The position numbers and the translations under genes were made by a program. 64,000 nucleotides of DNA from contig OZ022498.1 of the NCBI GenBank assembly GCA_963989385.1, positions 2,177,501-2,241,500 on the forward strand, given 5' to 3'. Below, piece by piece: positions 56,120 to 64,000 of the stretch. Source of the stretch: Ctena decussata. Lineage: Eukaryota; Mollusca; Bivalvia; Lucinida; Lucinidae. How positions within the stretch are numbered: the stretch's first letter is position 1; the number at the start of each line of letters is the position of its first letter. Under the pieces are notes generated by a model. The model was given only the letters and a program-made list of their open reading frames with translations. It ran no database searches and was not told the origin of the DNA.

Positions 56120-56458
56120 CTATCTTTCTTTCTTCCATTTACGCCTTAACCCCTGAAGAGGACACAGACAGTGTACTTTTGGACATTCCGGTGTAACAGG
56201 ATAAAAGCCTACATATAGCCATGTAGATATTGTAGGGATCTTTAACCTGCACAGTGTATAACTCTCCCTGCACAGGGGGCAGTACCGATGTCCTCCAGTT
56301 AACGTCCCGATCCGAAGGACAGCAAACTTGTTAGCATCATCTCTGCAAATGATGCTGGAAAAACATATTCCGTCATAAGAAGATTTTGCCTCAGGCTGGG
56401 ATCGAACTGACGACCTCTGGCTTCAGTCAAGTGCACTAACCACTGAGCCAGCGCGCTT
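56120..56458 (-). mobile_element. tRNA-derived SINE (minus)
   Basis: Read on the minus strand, box A TGGCTCAGTGG and box B GTTCGATCC lie about 35 bp apart right after GCGCGC. A body of about 270 bp follows, including GGGACGTTAACTGGAGG. A T-rich tract on the plus strand near 56110 may be its A-rich tail. Confidence 0.75.
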
Positions 56459-56935
56459 TTGTCATCCCTATTTTAGGTATAAAGAAATGATACGCTGGAA
56501 TTTTTTTATCAGTTGACTTTCTGCCTTCATGTGAGGTAATATGACCTTCAAAACTCTTGAGGCTAAATGACTAATAAATAAACATTGTAAAATTCCACCC
56601 AGGAAGACCAGTTAATCCACTTTGAGAGTTGCTGGCCGAATACTGGTTCATGCGAAAACCGGTTTACTCCATTACTTTTCAACACACCTAGGGTTCCTCT
56701 GGACTGTCTAATCACCACAGCCAGAACTTAGACAGATTCTTTTTTCGTCTTTTAGACTTACAAAACGGTTTTCTTAACTAAAGATTGGCCATTTCACTCA
56801 GATCAGTCAAAGGTGAGTTTCACATGTGTTTGGCAATAACTTCTGTACCGGTGTTAATATAAAATCTGCCTTATAACATTATCCGGTATTGTTGCTGTTG
56901 CTGTATAAATTCTGCCGTATCCGACTCACCTCCAG

Positions 56936-57153
56936 GGAGTAGTATCCCTCACCGATGTCCGTGTTAACATGATGAGTAAAGGTAGGGTATGGTACTGTGG
57001 GGTGGGGTGGGGGTGAGGCTGGAAGGGATGGGGATTAGGATTGGGTGGGGTTGGGATGGGGATGGGATGGGATCGATATACATCTACCAATTAAGTGCAT
57101 GGCCGGAGTAGTATCCCTCACCGATGTCCGTGTTAACATGATGAGTAAAGGTA
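56936..57153. repeat. 49-bp direct duplication flanking a G-rich tract
   Basis: Identical 49-bp copies at 56936-56984 and 57105-57153 both start GGAGTAGTATCCCTCACCGA and end AGTAAAGGTA. Between them 56997-57072 is strongly G-rich with repeated GGGATGGGG and GGTGGGG runs. Confidence 0.85.
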
Positions 57154-57374
57154 AAAATTCAGTACAGGCATCTTAAACATTCTGTTCTGTTCTGTTCAAT
57201 TCTGTTATCGACGTTACCCAAGTGGCTCAACGGTACGTAACCATAGTTGCACACACTTGGCGCCGTGTGTCCATCCAATGTCATTCAGTCTGTAATTGTG
57301 TCGTCGGTCAGTGCTGCCCAACCAGTATTTATGCATATCTTTAAACATTTATGCTGGGAGATTCTTATATACAC

Positions 57375-57745
57375 TTGAAATCCGTTAAAAACATGTTGTT
57401 CACAATCATGGACTTTAAGGATACCTGCACCGACAACGAGCTTGAAGTCATCAAAAGTTGGTGCTGATATGACATTGACAGGCAGACCGTTTCAGAGACA
57501 GACCGATGGTGGAAAGAAGGATCCCTTGTAGGCATTGATAGAACAAGATATTGGCAGGAATCATTGATGGTGTCATCTAGTTGCTACATCTGTTGGCCTG
57601 TAGGGATTTCAACAAGGTTGTTGACAACCCTGTACACCATTGTGACTTTGTTCTGATCTCCCCTTGATTGAAGGTCCTCCCAACCAAGTTCTTGCAGCAC
57701 TGAAGTGACACTGCCGGTTCGGCAGTATTCACTGCAGCAAACCCT
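57375..57745 (-). pseudogene. LINE ORF2 C-terminal remnant
   Basis: On the minus strand the frames read, in order, GSVTSVLQELGWEDLQSR, NKVTMVYRVVNNLVEIP and, after a frameshift, GSFFPPSV, then NGLPVNVISAPTFDDFK. The order and the SFFP..NGLP..FK signature match the C-terminal end of many animal LINE proteins. Stops and shifts break it. Confidence 0.65.
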
Positions 57746-57984
57746 TAGGACTTCTTATCCTTTTGTGTATTTCTGTCACAATGTGTCTCTGGTTCGAGTT
57801 CCACTCCAGACAGAACACCTTTCGTTATCCCCATCCTGATATGACTGAAATACAGCTGAAAAGGATATAAAATCACAAGTGATCCATCTATCACTATATA
57901 GGGGACCATTATGGTTCTTAAATTGTATGGGTACATCAATGTGTTTTTTTGCAGCCTTTTATAAAGGGAAATTACTTACATGAC

Positions 57985-58105
57985 TTCCAGCAATGAAGCT
58001 AGAGGAGCAAATTCTTTCCTTTAAGAATTGACCTTTATATACCGGTAGTAGACAGGCTAAAATTTTTGTGGAGTTGCTTCCCATGAAAGTGTACCCATTC
58101 ATCTT
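57985..58105. mobile_element. Family-3 MITE half
   Basis: AGAGGAGCAAATTCTTTCC and GAGTTGCTTCCCATGAAAGT. The other half is not evident. Confidence 0.45.
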
Positions 58106-58245
58106 ATGATTCTTAACCCATTGCATTCTGGGTATTTTTTGCCATCTGCTGAAATTGTCTGCATCGAAATTCAAGAATGTTTTGACAATATTGGTCTAAC
58201 TAACTCTTTAGAAATGTCCAGGCAGTAAACAGTTTGGATCTCAGA

Positions 58246-58498
58246 TTAGGCCACACGTTTGTGTGGCCTGAAAGGTCCTGGGTTCGATACCTGGTCTGGC
58301 CACATACTTTCGTTTCCCTTCCGCTGATTCAAGAAGGGCAGTTGTCAGTTACTGGCGAAAGTATGTGCACTCAGTAATGGTTAACCGCTTAGGAGGTCTA
58401 AGCCTGCCAAGGAATAGTGTGGTTAGGTTAACTGACTGTCCCGACATGACCTTAGCTGTTTACCGTGGACTTAAAGCAACAAATAAAATCAAATAAAA
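58246..58498 (+). mobile_element. SINE (GGTTAACCGCTTAGGA family), copy 2, with tRNA-like head
   Basis: Box B-type GGTTCGATACC (58281-58291) lies in a tRNA-like head, followed by TACTGGCGAAAGTATGTGCA, GGTTAACCGCTTAGGAGGTC, GTGTGGTTAGGTTAACTGAC and the tail GTTTACCGTGGACTTAAAGC, then AAT-rich sequence. It splits a family-4 hairpin whose halves (CAGTTTGGATC and GATCCAAACTG) lie at each side. Confidence 0.75.
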
Positions 58499-59081
58499 AA
58501 ACCCGGATCCAAACTGTCTGCACAGAATGATACTCTTAAAGGGGTATCCCGAATGGAATGGGTTAAACGCTGTATGCCAACTGTCTTGGGGGATTTCTTT
58601 CTTTTATTTTCACCAGATCTTTATTCTGAAGAGCTGCAGTTATATTCTGAAGGTGGGGAACCATGGGCACGGGGGTAATACCAATTTGGATACCACTCCT
58701 GTGCTTTTGACCAGGTCTGTACTATACAAAGTGGCTTTAGACCGAGAATACCATCGTAAGCATTACCAATAACGGTAAATGGTACCATTGTTAATGGCTT
58801 TCGACCGAGCTGATACTGCTGTCGATTGTCTCTGTTGACAGCCACTTTTGCATGTATGGTAATTGACTGACTCAGTCGAAAGCACAGGTAGCCAAATTGG
58901 TATAACTCCCGTGATGGGTGTGTATACAAACCAACACTGAGTCTGGAAGTAAAGGTTTTTATTTAAACATAAGGACAATAAAATCAGCCATATCTCCACT
59001 TGCCTGACACTGACACCAAAATCATGATTACTGAACCATGTCTTGTGTAAAGGTACCTAAGGTATAAATTAGGTTAAAGGT
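58499..59081. other. no gene seen
   Basis: Overlapping frames of 78-102 codons on the minus strand have no recognised motif. 58625-58930 has inverted pieces (CCACTCCTGTGC..and GGGAGTTATACC..) with CATTACCAATAACGGTAAATGG, perhaps a decayed transposon. Confidence 0.35.
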
Positions 59082-59262
59082 AATACCGTAATGACCCTAA
59101 ATATTCGGACAGACAGTGTAGTCCCAGATCAAACTGCTCCTTTGGTCTACAATATTTGCCATTCACTAAGCATCATTTGGATGCTTTTATGTATGTAAAA
59201 TCCACTTACTACAACTGTCGGACTTTCGGGTGTCCGAAATTTTAGGGTCATTATTGTAATCA
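59082..59262. mobile_element. Family-4 MITE, long form, clearest termini
   Basis: TACCGTAATGACCCTAAATA and, on the other strand, TACAATAATGACCCTAAAAT form terminal inverted repeats, continuing with TTCGGACA and its complement. Between are GACAGTGTAGTCCCAGATCA and its partial complement. Confidence 0.75.
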
Positions 59263-59464
59263 GTTCAAAAATTCATCAGAGCTTATGTTACATGCTGTAC
59301 TTCTTGTAGCTGCCAACTCAAAATAAATCTTGTCTTGTCTTGACCTGATGGCATATGCAGCAAAGATTGTATCACCCTGTGCATACTTCTAGCCTTATCA
59401 GTCTTTCTCTCTTGTATCACCCACAAATCTATTCAGTAATTTTTCTCAAATTTTCTATACCATA

Positions 59465-59652
59465 CATAGTAGAACTTCAATGGTGCGAAACCTGATGCCT
59501 TGTTTACCCTGCCTGGCTAGAACTAGTGCTTGGGTCCCTAGAGTTCATTTGCAGTTTATATAGAACCTAACCTTGGATGGCTGGAACTACCTTTGGCTGG
59601 AACTAATTTCCAAGTTCCAAAGCCTGTTTGAGCCATTAAAGTTCTACCTCAG
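59465..59652. mobile_element. pogo-like MITE (GTAGAACTTCAATGG ends), copy 2
   Basis: Same order of motifs as 49035-49214: AGTAGAACTTCAATGG, TTGGGTCCCTA, GGATGGCTGGAACTACC, GTTTGAGCCATT, AAGTTCTACC. Confidence 0.7.
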
Positions 59653-59793
59653 GAAAAAGCAAATAAGAAATGTTTTTTGTTTGTTTGTTTGTTTGTTTTT
59701 CAGATTTTTTTTCCTCAAAACAATTAGTGAATTTGCAGAAACAAAAAGACTGAATAGACTGCTCCTTAAAGAGATTTTAGAACATTTGAAGTA

Positions 59794-60715
59794 TACTGAA
59801 CGCCAAAAGAAACGCATACAAGTTTATGTTCTTTTTTCTCGGCACTGTCACTAGGCATGTCCAAATTGATCATTGCAAAGACTATGGTTTTCATCCGATC
59901 GCAGTGCACGATGAAACTATCATGATTTAAATCTTTCGTAAAATAGTTATCTCACTTTCTCGAAAAACATTAAATTCCATTGCAGGAGTATTCTTTACTT
60001 TTCCAAAATAGCATTTTGTGTTCAGAAATGGTCTCTGATATGCAAGTGTTAGAAAAACGCCAAATTCATATGAATGGCATGGTTATTAGATAAACGACAG
60101 CGCTGTGAAATCGGTCCATTTTCAAATTACCTCCCTTTGTATTAAACAAAGAGTAATTTTTGAAAACCGATAACGGCACTCTTTATGGCTTTATGCTGCA
60201 GTTTCTTTTTCAAATGATTTCATGTGTTGCATTTAACTACAGTATTACTGATGTTATAAGGATTTTTCTCATCTGTTTGAACATATCAAAGTTAGAATGT
60301 TCAGAGGAAAACCCAATATTAAAATGAAATGTCTGTTTACGCTCTCTTGATACCAAGCTTTCCTTGGCTAGTTTTTCAAGAATTAAAGACAGCCCAAGAA
60401 CAAAGTGAGTTATAGAAAATTTTCTTTTTATACAGAGATTCACAATCGCAGGTAAATTGTGATTCACAAAGATTCTGCGGTTGAGAATAAAACCTCTTAA
60501 AGATTGCTTGTTATTTTGTAACTTTTTAATTTCACCCCATCCTGAAAGTGTTAGTTTTCACAGTTACATTGTAAGAGATATTGAGGATTTCAGATATTCG
60601 TTTTCTCAAAAACTCATGTACACGTCAAACTAACAAGAAAAAAAATTAGTAGCAGTGGCCTATTTTTGAAAATTTAATATATATACTTTGTATGCGTTTA
60701 TTTTGGCGTTCAGTA
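59794..60715. mobile_element. Tc1/mariner-like non-autonomous element (922 bp)
   Basis: Terminal inverted repeats of about 28 bp with one mismatch, TACTGAACGCCAAAAGAAAC on the left and TACTGAACGCCAAAATAAAC on the right (minus strand), both continuing GCATACAA. TA is present on both sides (59792-59793, 60716-60717). No frame has a helix-turn-helix or DDE feature; the longest (76 codons, minus) is not recognised. Confidence 0.8.
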
Positions 60716-61004
60716 TACATATACAGTGAACATGAAATATTAATAAGACTGCACAGCTGTATGAATGGACAGGCTGATCTGACCCTTCACTGTTTGCACA
60801 TGCCATCAGACTCCTTAAATGTGGTAGGACTTTGCTGAGCTATGTACACCATATTAATCCTATCAAACTCCCTCCCGCCACCCCTCCCCTTGTCTCTAAT
60901 GAACACCCCACCCTCTTTTTTCGAAAATAATAATATAGTGACTTGCGAAAAAAGAAAATTTCTATGGCACAAAGTCTTCTAATATTGTACATGTAGTTAA
61001 CATA

Positions 61005-61201
61005 TGAGTCGCGGCACGACAAAACCAACGAAGCCGTTGTGCTCCTAGCGCAGACTAAGATCAGGCTGGGCATCCGCATGGAGGTAGTTTAGACCCTTGG
61101 CTACCCTTTGAGTGCTTATTGAAGATTCTGATCAGACTGGGAGGATGCCCAGGCTGATCTGAGTCACAACCACTTTGTTGGTTTTCTCATGTCGAGGCTC
61201 A
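61005..61201. mobile_element. Palindromic MITE, family 2, copy 7
   Basis: TGAGTCGCGGCACGACAAAA to the complement of TCTCATGTCGAGGCTCA; the interior is shortened. Confidence 0.75.
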
Positions 61202-61736
61202 ATTATGTTCATTTCATCACAACCCAGAGGTATTTCAAGCAAGTGTAGCTATTTTACTGCTTCTATTCTTGCATGATGAAAATCTATTATCACCCTTGTT
61301 TGAAAGCTTTTAGGTCAGTGACTTATTTCTTACTCTTATGGCTCTAATTTGTGCCCCTTTCATAAACTGCAACACTCCAAATCATGTAATTGCAACACTC
61401 CCAGATCATTTAATAGGATTAATATGGTATACTAATTTGACAATTTTTGAAGCTTTGAATTTACTCATATTGGCTATATTTTTAGACCAATAATGCCCTG
61501 TATCTCTTAAAATGGACGTTTGCAAACAGAGCAGACCTAGATCAGTAACTCACTCATTTTGCAGGATTATCTAGACCTGCACTTGTTGCCTTCAAAAGAA
61601 TTCTACACAAATTACCGGTAAGCATGCCTTTAAAAATGGACTTGTCCTACTTAGAACTAAGATGGAATAGTCCATTTTGGATGTTGGGCATGAATGGGTT
61701 AAATTTCAGTGTATCAAATTCTGACAGACAACAGTT
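61202..61736. other. no gene seen
   Basis: AT-rich, with scraps of the family-4 hairpin near 61510-61580 (TTTGCAAACAGAGCAGACC). Confidence 0.4.
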
Positions 61737-61974
61737 TGAGCCGCAACATGACAAAACCAATGAAGTTGAATGAGCGCCATGGTAAGATTGATTAGCCTTG
61801 ACATCAGCCAAATCTGATCAGAGTCTTTGTTGTGCACTTACATGGTAGCTTAGGGTCTAAGCTACCTCCATGTCGACAGCGTAGACTTTAATCAGACTTG
61901 GTGGATGCCCTGGCTAAGCTTAGTCTTCCCTGGTTGCACATGCCATTTTGTTGGTCTTGTCATGATGCAGCTTG
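61737..61974. mobile_element. Palindromic MITE, family 2, copy 8 (diverged)
   Basis: TGAGCCGCAACATGACAAAA at the left; the right end TTGGTCTTGTCATGATGCAG is degraded. Confidence 0.65.
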
Positions 61975-63722
61975 GTTCTTCTCTGGTGGCTGATGTGACT
62001 CTACATCACTTGCCATTCTGGTTGAAACTTTTTGTAATCTATCCATTTCCTAAATAGCAGACTAGTCCACACTGAAGACTGGAGGAGCCAACTGTAGGTA
62101 CATGTATTTGGAGGTGACAGTATTAAATTGATCGTCCTTCCATGAGGAAACTTTCATTTTTATATCTGTTAAATTATGGCACTGTGGACTTTAAAACTGA
62201 AGATAAGCCAAGTTTTGTTGTTCAAAAGTTTGAGTTATCATATTTGTGACATTCTGGGGTCGTATTTATAAAAGCACTTAAGTCGTTGCTATGCTGTTGC
62301 TAAGGCTTGATTTCTATAAAGGAGATTTCCTACAACTATGAAAGGACGGGTTACACTTTGGCCAATTTTGTGCCCACGACCGATCTTGATAAAATTTATG
62401 TATTTAAAAGCTTGGCATTTGGCAATTTATATAAGCACATTTTTAAGTTTGCGGTTTCATAAATAGTCACGTGACTTCCGGTTTATTGCATATGGGGTGC
62501 TGAATGGGGTACACTAACTACCTGCGGTTTTTCGATATAATCAGCAATTCCGCTGACATATCAGCCCTCCAAACTGACAGATATAATACTTTTGGTTCTT
62601 ATCCACAGTCTAAAAGAGACATTTTCGCTCAAACCATTTAGTAAGGAGAAATGTTATTTGAATTTTTACGAAAACTCAAAACAGTAGATTTTACAAGTGT
62701 TTATTAACACAATATTAAGGATGTATAGCGTTTGCTTTTGTGCAAATAATGAAATACATGAACAGGAAGTCGATTATAACCGACCGATATTGTTTGGCAA
62801 ATTTATTCTTGACCTAACGCTTTTGCATGCTTGTGCTCTGGCAAGTGCGTGAAAAGGTCATCAACCTTATTCAGTCTATCACTCTCCCCTATATTTACTT
62901 CCAAATCGTGGAAGTAATTATGTGTATTTGATATGCGTGCTTATCAGATTTTAACAGCAGTTTGCTGGGAAAGTGAAGTACTGTATTCTTTTCTTAAGCA
63001 TTATTCACAATTTATAATACAATGAAAGCTTCATCATCATATCAAATATTAAACACGTATGAAATATAACGTATTTATGGATGCTACACAAGTACAAATG
63101 TTTCAAAATATTAGACAAACTCAGTGAACCAAGAAATATAGGTCACAGGGACCTACATGTTATACCAAATGAGATGCAGCACTGAAGTGACTTACTATTC
63201 CAAGTCCGATAAAGAGACAATTAAATATTAGTTCGAAATAAAGCATTAATTTAATGGATCATAAAATACAAGTCACAATGACCTACAATTAGTATGACGG
63301 CATTTGCAATGTCTGACTGAATCATTGTCTTTAATATGATGCAGATATAATGTTGAATATACAAGGAAAAGAACAGCGAACTTTTAAATATAAGTCCCAG
63401 TAACATACAAATAGTATGGGGATTTTTTCTCATCGTTTGACTTACCAACTATTTGTCATTATGTTGCGAATCCAAAAACCGTGTTGAGATATAAGTGAAA
63501 ATTCTTGTGCATGCATAAAGTTCAAGGACTCAGTGTACATGGATGCTTTGCAGTTCCTACATTTTAAGGATATGGTCTGATCAAATATCAACACTCCTAC
63601 CCCAAAGATATCAAAAGAGGTAAGGAAAAGCTCATCAAAGTAACATTTCATACAAAGTTATTGGACCAAAGTTCAAGGTCACAGAATTTTACAATGCATC
63701 TGCTTCAGGCAGAGGGATACAT
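61975..63722. other. no gene seen
   Basis: No recognisable exon on either strand. 63100-63660 carries loosely repeated pieces (CACAGGGACCTACATG, CACAATGACCTACAAT, CCCAGTAACATACAAA) that look like an old tandem core similar to module M. Confidence 0.4.
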
Positions 63723-63880
63723 CATCAGTTACTGGCGAAAGTATGTGCACTTAGTACTGGTTAACCGCTTAGGAGGTCTAAGCCTGCCCAGGAATAGTGT
63801 GGTTAGGTTAACTGACCGTCCCGACATGACCATAGTTATTTACCGTGGACGTTAAGCAATAAATCAGTCAATCAATCAAA
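63723..63880 (+). mobile_element. SINE 3' portion (GGTTAACCGCTTAGGA family), copy 3
   Basis: GTTACTGGCGAAAGTATGTG, GGTTAACCGCTTAGGAGGTC, GTGTGGTTAGGTTAACTGAC and TTTACCGTGGACGTTAAGCA, followed by a tail of (AATC)n type. Very similar to the copy at 58363-58498. The tRNA head is missing. Confidence 0.75.
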
Positions 63881-64000
63881 ATCTGACCACGTCACATCAT
63901 TATAACATCAGAGTTATATCACAGCATGATGATGGAGGAGATTCAGTCTAACGCCTTACATACGCACATAACACCATACCTATACGAATGCCCAGCGCTG

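Noticed and set aside
58527..58999. Overlapping frames of 78-102 codons near 58.6-59.0 kb
   Set aside because: Three frames overlap on both strands, none with a recognised motif or splice-bounded block; the DNA shows inverted-repeat structure of a decayed transposon.
62270..62960. Possible promoter of a gene beyond the right edge (CACGTGACTTCCGG near 62467)
   Set aside because: CACGTGAC and CTTCCGG resemble E-box and Ets sites of housekeeping promoters, but no exon on either strand could be tied to it.

Overview
This window is intron-rich, AT-rich animal DNA crowded with short transposable elements. Repeat modules with tandem cores of about 150-180 bp, tracts of GACGGACG-type simple sequence and a closing 3' hairpin followed by AAAA, together with tRNA-derived SINEs whose 3' part contains GTGGACGTTAA, are what I associate with bivalve molluscs. 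I therefore read this as a bivalve (at least lophotrochozoan) nuclear genome; the species cannot be told from the sequence alone.

Two complete protein-coding genes can be assembled exon by exon, both on the minus strand and head to tail. NELFB (negative elongation factor subunit B, 7 coding exons, 572 codons) runs from 21299 down to 2798. DHPS (deoxyhypusine synthase, 8 coding exons, 364 codons) runs from 51309 down to 35528. Every junction has a GT donor and an AG acceptor in compatible phase, and the summed reading frames are open from ATG to stop. No tRNA, rRNA or other functional gene was found. The two genes act in unrelated processes (RNA polymerase II pausing; hypusination of eIF5A), so their adjacency looks incidental.

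Layout. 1-2.8 kb: MITEs and a decayed minisatellite next to the NELFB stop. 2.9-12.1 kb: the 9.1-kb last NELFB intron, filled by Helentron/pearl-like modules, one of them nested inside another, with a miniature LTR element and a hAT element inserted in them. 12.1-21.3 kb: the other six NELFB exons. 21.65-30.85 kb: a minisatellite with a 56-bp unit just upstream of NELFB, with a well-homogenised centre, decayed edges and a 3.0-kb hAT insertion carrying its 8-bp target duplication. 31-35.5 kb: intergenic repeats, a SINE with an 11-bp target duplication and a second small hAT. 35.5-51.3 kb: DHPS, whose catalytic exon lies between two directly repeated 2.3-kb modules. 51.3-64 kb: gene-free repeats including a Mutator-like element with 9-bp target duplication, long terminal inverted repeats and a frameshifted transposase remnant, a Tc1/mariner-like non-autonomous element, LINE debris and SINEs.

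The most informative material is structural: five non-LTR-independent insertions whose exact target duplications can be read (three hAT, one Mutator-like, one LTR miniature), at least twelve tandem-core modules sharing one architecture but with family-specific covarying hairpins, and several strongly palindromic MITE families. All family assignments are from recognition by eye, without database searches.
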